Source: Nitzschia sp. DOCU1
Taxonomy: Eukaryota > Bacillariophyta > Bacillariophyceae > Bacillariales > Bacillariaceae
Direction of reading: 5' to 3'
Assembly (NCBI GenBank): GCA_951394045.1
Contig: OX595985.1
Span: 3,534,001-3,598,000 of the forward strand
Length of the DNA stretch: 64,000 nucleotides
The first letter of the stretch is position 1; the number at the start of each line of letters is the position of its first letter. A model generated the notes under the pieces. That model searched no databases, was not told the DNA's origin, and saw only the letters and a program-made list of their open reading frames with translations. Of the stretch, positions 18,035 to 28,062 are shown piece by piece. Position numbers and translations under genes: made by a program.

Positions 18035-19333
18035 CTGGAAAGAATTACTTGGTACCCAATTGGCCCCCATCTCCTGGAGTAAATATTCCCGAACGAGGGG
18101 CGACTTTGCTGTCAATCCACTCAAAGACGTCACATCCCTTGACATTTTGTCGTTGAGACCCACCGCAGCATACACTCGTTTCAATTTGCGTTTATTGTGT
18201 CCGGGTTCAGCCGCCTTTCCCACAGTGGGACTGCAATCATCGTTGTTGTACATCGCAAGAAATTTGGAAGCATCATCAACCATCGTCCCATCGGGCATTT
18301 CGGTAATTGTAGCAACTTGAGGGTTTAAACGGAAGCCACTGTAAGGCTTAATGACCTCACCAACAACCTCAGTCCCCCCGTCAGAGGCCGAAACAGCCTT
18401 TTTGTCCTGGTTCTTCTTTCCTCCTTGGTTCAAGCCTTCTGACTTATCGTCCTCATTACCATCTTCATCATCCTCGGCGTCGTCGTCACCGCCATCATTC
18501 TCGTTCTTGTCCTCATCCATCTCGCCATCATCGTCCTCATCGTCCTCATCCTCCTCGTCATCGTCATTATTGTAATCCGGATCATCAAATTTAGATACTA
18601 CACTGGCTTCAGCATCGTCCTCTTCGCCACTTTCTTCCTCCTCTTCCTCGTTATTATTGTCCTCGTCCTCGTCATCATAGTCATCATGCTCTTCATCAAC
18701 CACTTCTTTATTGTCGTCATCATCAGCATCAGCACCATCATCGTGGCCCCCATTGTCCGTGTCTTCGGCTCCAACTTGCGCTTCTTCATTGTCGTCGACT
18801 TTCTCTCCTGATCCTGCTTCTTTCCTGTTGTTGTAACCATTGTCCTCCTCTTCCTCCCCCGCTTCTTTATTGTTGCCGCCTTGCTCAACCGCTTCTTTGG
18901 TATTGTTGCCTTCGTCCCCCGTTTCTTTATCATCCTTGTCGTCTAGTAGGATTTCTTTGTCTCCATCGGTGGGGCCCACATCAAAATTGCCTCTCGTATC
19001 TGCAACCAAAGAGATGCTCCTTGTGCCTAAAGCAGTACCAACGGGATTTTCGTTGCTTTCAGCCATGTTACTGCCCCAAGGTATAGGACTTATTCCCAAC
19101 AAATGCTGAAACATGGGACTCCCGTTTCGGCTGTTGTCAACATCGTCACTGCTTACCTCGAAATTACTGTCACTTTCCAGAATTGGAATCAGTGGACTCA
19201 TGTTCCCATTTGCCCTAATTGTCGCATTTTCCACAGCTACACAACTTGTAGTTCCGGTTTCATCATTTAAACCAGCCACTTCGAGATCATTTAGTTCCTC
19301 CTCAGTAAGTGTTTTATGGTTTGGGTTGTCCAT
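17954..19333 (-). CDS. Acidic protein (459 aa, or N-terminal part of a fusion), left copy
   Basis: ATG at 19333 (MDNPNHKTL). Residues about 110-300 are a long Asp/Glu/Asn tract, as in histone chaperones and other acidic chromatin proteins. The conserved C-terminal part (about 320-430) contains GFRLNPQVATITEMPDG and a basic KRKLKRVYAAVGLNDKMSRD stretch. The frame ends in TAG at 17954, immediately followed by the ATG of the 882-residue frame in the same frame. A GTAAAA...CTCTAG intron of 81 nt (18034-17954) would remove the TAG and fuse the two proteins. The acidic tract differs in length between arms (459 versus 502 residues). Family unknown. Confidence 0.6.
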   Translation of the reverse strand: MDNPNHKTLTEEELNDLEVAGLNDETGTTSCVAVENATIRANGNMSPLIPILESDSNFEVSSDDVDNSRNGSPMFQHLLGISPIPWGSNMAESNENPVGTALGTRSISLVADTRGNFDVGPTDGDKEILLDDKDDKETGDEGNNTKEAVEQGGNNKEAGEEEEDNGYNNRKEAGSGEKVDDNEEAQVGAEDTDNGGHDDGADADDDDNKEVVDEEHDDYDDEDEDNNNEEEEEESGEEDDAEASVVSKFDDPDYNNDDDEEDEDDEDDDGEMDEDKNENDGGDDDAEDDEDGNEDDKSEGLNQGGKKNQDKKAVSASDGGTEVVGEVIKPYSGFRLNPQVATITEMPDGTMVDDASKFLAMYNNDDCSPTVGKAAEPGHNKRKLKRVYAAVGLNDKMSRDVTSLSGLTAKSPLVREYLLQEMGANWVPSNSFQVKRSGIIVYINLVAKKLTPLSSLIRL

Positions 19334-19433
19334 TAGAACTTGGCCCTTTAGGAAGGCGATAGCTAGAAATGTAGGTGTATTAATGGCGCAAAAACGATGC
19401 GGCGGATCGGCCCCTGCTAAATCTCTGCCTACG

Positions 19434-19807
19434 CCATCCTACAGACACATACAGGCAGATCATAGGACTAGCTGAAATCGTCTGCCATGCTTCCCTCATA
19501 GGACATCATGTTTTCGATGACATCAATAGGCAATGAGCTCTTTAGGATGAGGTCAATAGGCAATGAGCTCTTTTCGATGACGTCCATGTCCAGCCTGGCC
19601 TCTTTGTCCCTGTACTAGCCTTTCTCATGCTACGTCATCCCATATGACTACCTAGATCCAGTAACTGCATTCGTTCGAATGAGTCAATGTGCTAAGGAGG
19701 GTACTGCATTAGATAGCATGAATATGGTAGGGCATTAAGGATACGGGAAGACGATTCAGAGGTATGTATTTATATCCTATAGGAGATAAGTTACTATAAT
19801 AGTATAA
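19434..19807. other. Non-mirrored spacer with short tandem repeat
   Basis: Left-arm sequence with no match in the right arm. At about 19512-19585 two to three imperfect copies of a ~31-bp unit (TTCGATGACATCAATAGGCAA type, ending GAGCTCTTT) lie in tandem. No gene was seen. It is the 3' flank of the H3 copy and the 5' flank of the acidic gene. Confidence 0.5.
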
Positions 19808-20257
19808 TCAGGTTCTTTCTCCTCGGATTCGCCGTGCCAACTGTATATCCTTCATTATAACTGTGAGGCGTTTGGCATGCCTAGCACATTGACTAGCTTC
19901 CTCAAATACAGCAATCAGGTGGGCTTCGGCAGCTTCCTGCAGAGCCAAAATTGCCGATGCTTGGAAACGAAGTTCTTTCTGAAGGTCTTGTTGGACAACT
20001 TCGCGTACCAGAGATTGAAAAGAACATTTCTGGATCTCCAATTTAGTTCCCTTCTGGTAAGCACGGATTTGCCTCAGTGCTATCATCCCTGGTCTCAATC
20101 ATGGTTTCTTTACCACTGGTGGTGTTCTCGGGGATGCAGCGACTACTTGTTCTCTAATCCTTGCATTCGTGCCCTCCTTTTGCTTTCTCTTACTACGACT
20201 ACTAGATCCACCTAGTGATATCAATTGTCGAGGGGTGCTTTGTTTCTTTCTAGCCAT
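19808..20257 (-). pseudogene. Histone H3-like gene, broken by a nonsense codon (left copy)
   Basis: From the ATG at 20257 the frame begins [12 protein letters not shown], close to the H3 tail, but an in-frame TGA follows KKP just before the fold (about 20101-20099). Downstream the same frame encodes the H3 histone fold: [48 protein letters not shown] and [13 protein letters not shown]. The right homologue has AGG Arg where the TGA stands. The fold alone (96 codons from an internal ATG at 20098) is still open, so a tail-less product is possible. The gene lies on the same strand as its right homologue, although the flanking arms are inverted. Confidence 0.8.
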
Positions 20258-20451
20258 GGTTGTTAGTGTTTATCTCTAGACATGGCGCAGCCTGTTATCA
20301 TTGTGTCCATTCTATGACACCAACATTGTATAGGCTAATGCTCATTCCTAGACTTCTCGATATATCTGTACCTAGGGTAGCTTTGCATCAATAGAGTATC
20401 ATAGCATTGATAGGGATAATATTACTATGTGTAGAGCTTATGGTGTGCAAC
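20258..20451. promoter_or_regulatory. Upstream region of left H3 copy
   Basis: About 190 bases upstream of the H3 ATG. The first ~110 bases resemble 29988-30100 in direct orientation, so promoter sequence was duplicated along with H3. No specific motif can be named. Confidence 0.35.
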
Positions 20452-21066
20452 CTAAAAACTATTATCCTTCTTTGCAATAGCACCATCTTCTTCCTCACCT
20501 GATGTAGAGCCTTCCTCATCTTCTTCTTCTTCATTTCCCTGCAAATCTTCTTCAATTTCAGTTGGAGGATTCAACCGAAATTGCTCATTTTGTGCCCGCT
20601 CACGTGCATAAACAAGCCATCTATTGCTTCCAACTGGCACCAAAAGCATACGTTGACCCCATGTGGGCTTGCCATCTTTATCGACGGGGGGGCGCCAAAG
20701 ATTCTCCCATTCCTCCTCCTCCGCCTTCCTCTTGAGTTCCTTCTTCTGTTCTATCATGTTCATAATCATCTTCCTAATGATCCTGCGTTCTTCTGACATT
20801 TTAGTTCTGCAGGCCCAATCGTCGTCCTCAACGTCGACATTTGATACCTGCTTGAAGCTGTTGTTGCCATGCAATGTTACCCTAGCACGAGGTTTACGCT
20901 CATCCTTATTTCCATCATCCATTCTCGTAGAGCCTTTCCCGTCTTCCTCCTCCTCATCCTGTGGATCTTCTTCAATTTCATGCCATCTCGCGTTGCTTGA
21001 GACTTTGGTCAAACGCAAACCTCGACCCCATGTGGGCATGCCATCATCGTCATTTCCATCATCCAT
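20452..21066 (-). CDS. Acidic protein with two PTWG repeats (204 aa), left only
   Basis: ATG at 21066. The protein contains two related segments (GMPTWGRGLRL near residue 10 and GKPTWGQRMLL near residue 133), each followed by a Trp-containing stretch and an acidic Glu/Asp run. Between them is a basic, coiled-coil-like helix (EERRIIRKMIMN, KKELKRKAEEEEWE). No family is recognised; acidic, repeat-bearing proteins next to histones are often chaperone-like, but that is only inference. It lies directly upstream of the H3 copy on the same strand and has no counterpart in the right arm. Confidence 0.45.
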   Translation of the reverse strand: MDDGNDDDGMPTWGRGLRLTKVSSNARWHEIEEDPQDEEEEDGKGSTRMDDGNKDERKPRARVTLHGNNSFKQVSNVDVEDDDWACRTKMSEERRIIRKMIMNMIEQKKELKRKAEEEEWENLWRPPVDKDGKPTWGQRMLLVPVGSNRWLVYARERAQNEQFRLNPPTEIEEDLQGNEEEEDEEGSTSGEEEDGAIAKKDNSF

Positions 21067-21189
21067 TCTATTATGCTGCTCTCGAAAGATTTACATTACT
21101 GGCTAGAAAACGAGCTTTTCAAGTGCACCGTCAATCTTTTTGGGGTCATTCAAGTTCAGCTACTCTCCAAAATCCGAATTTGTTATAAC

Positions 21190-22758
21190 TAATACTAACT
21201 ACCCTATTAGTCATACATACACTACTTACATACAGATTGCCTTCGTCAGGAAAGTACACAAATAGCCTCATGTGACTATGTAGGGTATTATGTACTACAC
21301 CAGACTATCTAAAGCCAGCCGGAGAAACTAGTGGCAATCCGACTAATATGAATCGCACGAGCGCGCGTGTCGTGACGTCAAGTGACGCATGAGGCATATC
21401 GCAGCGACAAGGTAGGTGTGAGAAGTGTCTTAAGGTCATCCTTTGCGACGTCCATTGTTGTTCGTTGTTATCCAACCGTGTCTCCGAACCATCCCGTGGG
21501 ACGTTGTCATTCCGATACTTACAACGATGCTGACGGATGACGGATAATATGCCGTTACGGCGTCTAAACAACGTCCGTTGCTTTTAAAGACAATCTTCTG
21601 GGCCTTTTCATTTTCTGGGATCTGGTGCATCTGTATGGGATTCCGACCCAGACAGCCTTACGCGATGTCCCGTTCAAAACGACTTTGTACTGACAGGGTG
21701 TATTTGCGGGCCGAATATACCCCAGCAGTACAAAGTTGATTTCAACGCAGGGCTACATACGCAATCTCTCCGTTCAAAAACAACTTTGTACCGGCGGGGT
21801 GTATTTGCGGGCCGAATATACCCCAGCGGTACAAAGTTGATTTCAACGCAGGGCTACATACGCAATCTCTCCGTTCAAAAACAACTTTCTACCGGCGGGG
21901 TGTATTTGCGGGCCAAATATACCCCAGCGGTACAAAGTTGATTTCAACGCAGGGCTACATACGCAATCTCTCCGTTCAAAAACAACTTTGTACCGGCGGG
22001 GTGTATTTGCGGGCCGAATATACCCCAGCGGTACAAAGTGCTTTTCTACAGAAATGTACGTAGCAGCCACCAAACCACCGAAATCTCCCACCAACACGAA
22101 ACGAAACGATGTTGCGACGACACGATGCGACAATGAAACAGTGCAATCGAACAACACAAAATCACGCGATGGTATTAATGTAAGCCAAATCTCCCGACAA
22201 TGCGGAACGAAACGATGTTGCGACAAACTACGCGACGATGGAACGATGCAATCGAAACAACACATCATTGTCGTTTTGTCCAATTTTTTGTGCAAACACC
22301 CGACACAACTCCCTGCTGCCGAGCCTGTCTGGCCCCCTCACCACTGCCTCCTTTCCTACCACCTTTTCACTTTACCGTCCCTTTTTCGGGTTTGCACCAC
22401 CCAAATCCGTTATCGCGTTTTATTAACAGGGAAATTAGATATCGTAAATATCCTTACAGTGTCGCTACCAGATCACTGTGAATACCATAAATATTACGTC
22501 TTTTGCCAGATGCAAAATCCCGATTACAAATATCGCATTTACGGTTTCCAACGGTCACTGACCGCTTTTAAAATACCAGAGTAATACCAAAACTCTTATA
22601 TAAAATAACCCCTGCTACAAATTTAGAGAGCTGGCATATACCACCAGGTAATCCTTACTAATCTCGTTTTGTTTTCGGCTCCCGACTCCCGGGTCCCCTA
22701 CCCCGTGAGTCGACTGGTGAGTTGGGTCATTCCTCCGGAGACACGGACCACTATCGAG
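21190..22758. repeat. Left arm of inner inverted repeat
   Basis: Reverse-complement match to 28063-29521. It begins near TTATAACTAATACTAACTACC and ends at GGACCACTATCGAG, where the central Copia LTR starts. It contains the tandem hairpin array and AT-rich DNA with several GAAACGATG-type short repeats (about 22100-22260). No supported gene. Small indels and a different repeat number distinguish the two arms. Confidence 0.9.
21671..22039. repeat. Tandem ~101-bp repeats, each with a ~60-bp hairpin (left, 3.6 copies)
   Basis: Units start at about 21671, 21771, 21872 and 21973. Each holds an imperfect palindrome: CAACTTTGTACC ... GGGGTGTATT, a GC-rich loop, then AATATACCCC ... GGTACAAAGTTG. The right inner arm has three copies at about 28783-29050. 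Iterated hairpins of this type suit a replication origin or recombination site, which fits an element encoding a Rep-helicase (inference). Confidence 0.8.
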
Positions 22759-22953
22759 AAACGGGAGATTACTAAATAATGGCATTATTCTGTGATGTGT
22801 GGTTTCGAGTGGCGCGCCGGGCAATCGGCATTGGGCGCGCCAACGGATGATAACGGTGAGATATTGGCGGGCCCGCGCGCGTGTGAGTCCAACGGATGTA
22901 AACGGTGCGCGGGAAATGGCGGGCATATGTGCTGGATACTGGTAGCATTAGCA
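22755..22953 (-). repeat. 3' LTR of central Copia
   Basis: 199 bp, matching 27814-28012. On the minus strand it begins TGCTAATGCTACC. The other edge overlaps the inner palindrome arm by CGAG. Confidence 0.9.
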
Positions 22954-25104
22954 CACCCTCGCAGCACATCTGCCGCCGGCTCGGAGGGAAAATTTTGAAT
23001 TTTTGTCGATGATTGTAAATGAAGAACATATTCCAAGCGGACTTGTTGATGATGGGAGGGCGGGAAATGTTTGGTGAAGTAGTCGGCTTTGTTATACTTT
23101 GCAGGAGCCCAATGGAATTTGAATTGCTGTTGGGCCTCGCGATCGCGTAGCCAATGGTAACGCATATCCATGGCACGAGTGCGCTTTTGCTTAATGCTGC
23201 TCATAATGAAACCGTGTGCGGTGGTGTTATCAAGCAGGACCGGGGTCGGTGGTTGCGGATACCCCATCTCTTGAAGTGTGATTCGGAGTGGCAGTGCTTC
23301 CCGACAGTTGATGAAGGCAGCTCCAGTTTCAGCTTCGGCAGCACTGGATGCGACATGACGGATGATTGTCGTCGGGTTAAGAATTGCTCCGTTCGGCTTG
23401 GCAGCGAGGGGGTCGAGAGTGTCAGTGAGGAAGTGATGTCCACCACTGCGGCTGCGGGCCCCTGGTTCATTGTGATAGCCGGCATCGCTGTGTGTGTGCA
23501 GGATCATGGCGGAAGCTCGATATTCCAGGGCCGCATCTGGATTTGTTGCACAATAATCCAGCAGTTGGTGGATTTTGGACTTTGTGTGCGTGGATGGCTT
23601 ATTTTGTTCGGAGGATAAGGGGCTCAGAGCCACCAACAGGGTGGAGTCCACGGCGCGCCCGTAGTACATCAATTTTCCGATGATGTGTGGAACGATGTTG
23701 CTGTCGGCAGGGGGCAGTGGCACGAACGGGATCTCTTCGGGCAGGATTTGACTGTCAGCCCCAAATTTGGGAGGGTTGTGCGGATGTGGCGAAAACTGTG
23801 GCTTGCTTGGAAGGGAGTGGCTGAGTTCTTTGAGCATGGTGGCAATATACTTGGGCATGGACAGGCGAGCAGTGCGTTTGATGTAGTCCCAGGCTACACT
23901 GATGCCACAGAATAGTGAAGCAGTCCAATCAACTTTAATGTCATAGTGCCCTTTGAGAATTGTAAGTAGCTCGTCGGCATCCCCTTTGTTGACATATTTC
24001 ACAGCGAAGTCGTCCACAACTAACACGAATGATAGTTGTTTTTTATCGTGTCGCCACAGACCTGGGGTATAGCGGCAGGGGCGGTATCCATGGGGGGCGA
24101 GGCGTCGTTGCAGCAAATCATTTGCAAGTTTACCGGCTTGTGGAAGTCCGTACATGCCTTTGTTGATGCGCATGTGAATGTAGCCTGCATCGTCCGCCAG
24201 GGCGGCGAGCTTGTATTCTTGGATGATTTCTGGCGGGATCAAGGAGATGTGAAGCTTCATGAATTCGGGATGGTCAAGTGGGGTGTTTAAGTAGAAGTTG
24301 CTGATGTCCAGGGACATCATTTTTGCGTTGGGAGTGGACAGTACGTCATTCACATGGAGTTTGAACGTTGTCAAGTCAGCAGTCGGTGAGCTGACATCAC
24401 CGGTGTAATCAATAAGATTCCCACCAACGGTGAGCCGTGTGCGTTCCACCTCTTCTTTCTGCGGTCGTCGCTCACACACAAATCGCCCATATGTGACGCG
24501 GCGGCCTGCAGGGACCTCGGATCTTGGAATAAAATTGATGGTGTCGGTACCTCGAATTCTGCCACCAACTCCTTGGGCCAGCCGGCCAAATTCGTTGGCG
24601 GAGGATCGGAGCCATGCCTCCTTATAGTTTGGATGCTGGATGAGTTGGCGGTATTCCAGATTGCGGCCGGTGTCTGTATCAAAAACAGCATTGGCTAGTG
24701 GCGGTGGCGTGGTCCTCACCCTCGTAGCTGGCGCAGAGGATTTTGGAACGGGGATGGACATGGGCGGTGTGCGTGGTGGCAACAGTTGGTTGATCACTCT
24801 TGGAGCCATGGGCATGATTGCTGGGCGGTCCTGTAGGCGTCGTGGAGGGGTGACGGGCACAGGGCCTGGAGTAGGGACCGTAGCAGGCGCAGTGGTGGCT
24901 GGTTGTTGTGCCAGGGTGAAGATGTCCGCCAGGCGTTGGAGTTCAGAATTGAGATGTTGCGTGGGCGGAAGGAAAGGGGCAGCTGGGTGGGGATTCTGCA
25001 GGGCCTTGGCAAGTTCAGTGGCGGCCCGTGCAGCCAAGTCGGCAGACGATAGTTGTGGCATCTGAAAATCGTGGGGCAAGAATTCCACGGTTTCGGCCAG
25101 GCCA
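22785..25104 (-). CDS. pol: Copia pol, 3' part: reverse transcriptase and RNase H
   Basis: After the frameshift near 25100 the pol reading continues in another frame (ETVEFLPHDFQMP onwards). RT motifs are SLDISNFYLNTPL and VVDDF (the YVDD box). RNase H follows (HTHSDAGYHN, then ASSAAEAETGA). The stop at 22785 lies inside the 3' LTR, so the last ~55 codons are LTR-encoded. Together with the upstream frame it makes a complete Copia Pol if the frameshift is bridged; with no slippery site evident, decay is the simpler explanation. Confidence 0.8.
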
Positions 25105-26533
25105 CACGTTGGCGACCGGTGGCATGGGAGACGATGGTGTAGCAGCGGTAGTGGTCCATGGCGGGGCCAACATACCATGCAACTTCGCCATGGGGCGCCC
25201 ACGATCCACGTTGTTCCGGAGTGTTGAATATAATGGTTTTGCATCCCGGGGGTGCCAACGGGGTGCGGTTGAAGTCGAAGTTGCCGTACAGCTGTGCGTA
25301 GGCGGAGAGCCTGGGATTGAGACGCGATTGTCGGAGTAGGTTCAAGCTCGTCTCCGATTGGGGCAGGAGCTGGCACCAGAATCGAATGGGAAAGGATGGG
25401 TCCAGGGCACTGAGTCCTGCAATGAAATGATTTTTCCAAGTCCGAATGGCTCGTTCGGCGGCATTGCGGCGATGGATGCTGCTGGGAGTGAGTTGGAAAT
25501 CAATTTGTTGTTGCTGCAAGAAAGTTTTGAAAGCCCCACTGGCTTCGTTGTCAAGGCGTTGGAATTTTGGCCGCAGTCCGGCCCCTACAAGGCGCTGGTG
25601 CAATTTTGCGTATGCTCGTAGCAATTCAGTGGCACCTCGGCTGGTTATACCCTCAACCAGGATTGAATTACTGTCGTAGTCGTATAAGACCATAACCGCT
25701 TTGACACCACGGCTAGATACTTGTGGAAAGTAGCCGGTTTGGTCAGAGAATATGCGTCCTGTAGGAAGATCAGTGACAGCGAGGACAACATCATTGGTGT
25801 GTAGTCCATCGGTAATTGGTGGTGCTGGTGGGCCCTCCGTGGGCTGTACCGGAGGAGTCGCCCCTGTGGGTCGTGTGTTTTGCCGTTGCTGGTCCATGTG
25901 GCCCATAATCGTGGCTGGTTGCAGTGTCAGATGGCGGCGTACCGTTTGAGTGTTGAAAGCTGGCCAGCCAACAAAGTGGTTGTTGGCCAAGGCTTGGAGT
26001 AAGGTGGACTTGGTGGGCGAGAACAGTGTTCGATGCAGGAAGCGAACAATTTGGCTTGTGGTGCTATCGTGGATGGAATAGTTCATTTGCGGCTGCGCAG
26101 TGGGTTGGGGGAGTGGAAGTGTCCACAGTCCATTAGAATGGCGGGTACCACGGATGGCTTGGCGTTGCGGATGGCTGATATTGACACTTGTTGCATCGAA
26201 GGTGGCAGTGTAGCCGACATCGCAGAGTTTTCCAATGGCAACCAGGGAATTTTGCAAATTTGGCAGGATGTGTCCAGTACGTGCTGTTGCAGGGATATCG
26301 GGAAATGGGAGTGTTGCTGTGTGTGAGGAGGTTAACTCGGCTCCGTTTGGCATGGCAACATGGACAGGAAAGGTGGCAGGTTGCGGGTCGCTAACATTGG
26401 CGGTGGTGGTAAAGAAATGATCTGTGGCCCCCGTGTCAGCGAAGGCGAGGGATGATGGAGGTGGAAAGGGCTGCAGACATGGAGTAGAATTCATATTGCT
26501 ATGATTAATACTATGCGTAGTCGGCCCGATTCC
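25098..26533 (-). CDS. pol: Copia pol, 5' part: protease and integrase
   Basis: Open from directly after the gag TGA (26536-26534); the first ATG is at 26494. Protease motif FADTGATDHFF comes first. Then comes an integrase with Asp, Asp and Glu in SDQTGYFP, RLDNEAS and NAAERAIRTWK (DD35E type), followed by the AYAQLYGNFDFNRTPLAPPG block common in diatom Copia elements. The frame loses homology after GRQRVAW near 25100; the continuation is in the frame of the RT part. Confidence 0.8.
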
Positions 26534-27715
26534 TCAGGCGGCCACGGGCTTGCCCTCCTGGTTACCTCCTTTGTTGTCTACTCGCGTCGCAGTGGTATCG
26601 TGGCCAGGCTTGGGTAGGTGGCATGTAGCACTACTGTGGCGGCGATCCACCAAGTAGCCATGGGACCAGCAGTAGGATCCCTGGTCACGACGGGGTCCAG
26701 CCGGCTTGTTGCGGGAGCGATTGTTCTTCTTCAGGGCCTTGACCTCTTCTGCCAGTGCTTGCAATTGTTCGAGGATGGTGGCATTGGCCATGGCTTGGTT
26801 GGCTTGGGCCATGGCATTTTCATCGTTGGGAGCCGGTGCTGCTCAGGCTGCTGGCAGCTTGGGTGCCATGTTGTGGGCCATCCAGGCCGCTGGGACAGTG
26901 GTTGCCACATTGTGGGCTGTGAGTTTCCCAGTATTGCTCTTTTGGTAGCGTAAGACGAGGGGCTGGAAGTGAGTGACAAATTTCTTCCAGGTGTCACGAT
27001 TTTCTGTAGTTTTGTCATTCCACTTGTCGATGGCAGTTTCCAATACACCAGTTTGTTCGAGGGCAGCCAGGCCAGCACTGATCAAGGCCTTGTCATCAAT
27101 TGGCACACCACCATCGGCGGCATAAGAGGCAATTGTCCGAAATCGGTCCACAAGGACCTGAAACGGTTCGGATGCCGTATAGGGAGTGTGTAGTTTGGCC
27201 CGGTTGGCCTCGACTTCTGTGGGGGTGATGGCCCCGTACCCAGCGATCAGATCCTGTAGGAGTTTTTTCGTTGTGACGCCCATCAGACCTGTGTCATCAT
27301 CCTCATAGGGGCGCATGAAGAGTGGGTCGATGCTTTCGCTGATGAAGCGAAGCAGGGCCTCGTTCAGGTTGGAGAACTCTTTGAATTCTCGGAGATCCTC
27401 TGCATACTGGCGGTTGGCTTCGTTGATTTGCGGGCCCGTCATGCCCTCGACGTCGGGTGCATCGGGCGAGATGGGATTAACCCAGGCTGTGTCGCTAAGG
27501 TTGGCATAGCTCGTAGCGGGCATGACCATACCCAGGTGTCCATGTGCCGCCCCACCCCGGGTGGAGTGGAACTTGGAAGCATTGCGATAGACCAGTTGGC
27601 GGAGAACTCGGAGATCTTCGTATGTGGGTTGGCCTTCGATGCGGACAGGGCGCGCCGGGAACGCGGTGTAGAACTCATCCTTGGACTGCGCTTTGAGCGT
27701 TGTAGTGGACGACAT
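26534..27715 (-). pseudogene. gag: Copia gag of central element, with internal TGA
   Basis: ATG at 27715 (MSSTTTLKAQS). The capsid-like helical part runs to an in-frame TGA at 26845-26843 (context GCC TGA GCA). The same frame then continues with a coiled stretch (QLQALAEEVKALKK) and a C-x2-H-x7-H-x4-C zinc knuckle, ending at a second TGA (26536-26534). Pol follows in the same frame. The internal TGA is either a nonsense mutation or another readthrough point. Gag forms the particle and binds element RNA (family knowledge). Confidence 0.75.
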
Positions 27716-27813
27716 GGTCGGCAGCGTACCTTGCAACGGAGACGGGATCTCGGGACGTTTGGGAACAAGGGATCCTTAGTAATCTCTGCTAATATCACGT
27801 TGAAGTAGTGTGA

Positions 27814-28012
27814 CGAGAAACGGGAGATTACTAAATAATGGCATTATTCTGTGATGTGTGGTTTCGAGTGGCGCGCCGGGCAATCGGCATTGGGCGCGCC
27901 AACGGATGATAACGGTGAGATATTGGCGGGCCCGCGCGCGTGTGAGTCCAACGGATGTAAACGGTGCGCGGGAAATGGCGGGCATATGTGCTGGATACTG
28001 GTAGCATTAGCA
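27814..28012 (-). repeat. 5' LTR of central Copia
   Basis: 199 bp, apparently identical to 22755-22953. The leader between this LTR and the gag ATG (27716-27813) shows no obvious tRNA primer match. Confidence 0.9.
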
Positions 28013-28062
28013 GTAATACCTCCACCTCCCGCTGTGGACGAGCCCCCAATCGAACATAAGAC

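Larger units (their letters stand above)
1685..19433. repeat. Left arm of giant inverted repeat (outer block)
   Basis: This block reappears in reverse complement at 31431-48234 with the same gene order. Proteins from the two copies are mostly about 95-98% identical by eye, with scattered indels. The outer edge is near 1685, where a GGAGGCGTGAT block matches the right arm. The inner edge is near 19433, just past a matched stretch containing the GCGGCGGATCGG block. The left copy carries the intact Rep-helicase and the intact two-exon gene. Confidence 0.93.
22755..28012 (-). mobile_element. Central Copia retrotransposon
   Basis: A 5.26-kb element on the minus strand with 199-bp LTRs at both ends that look identical by eye, so insertion or last recombination is recent. 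It contains gag, protease, integrase, RT and RNase H. gag and pol share one frame with single TGA stops between, and pol has a frameshift near 25100. No target-site duplication is visible: the flanks are CACTAT and GTAAT. The element occupies most of the palindrome centre. Confidence 0.92.

Noticed and set aside
6373..20257. Endogenous giant virus or virophage
   Set aside because: Histones and large helicases occur in giant viruses, but I see no capsid protein, packaging ATPase or DNA polymerase; the Rep-Pif1 order fits Helitrons better.
21671..22039. CRISPR array
   Set aside because: The units are contiguous ~101-bp repeats without unique spacers, in eukaryotic DNA.
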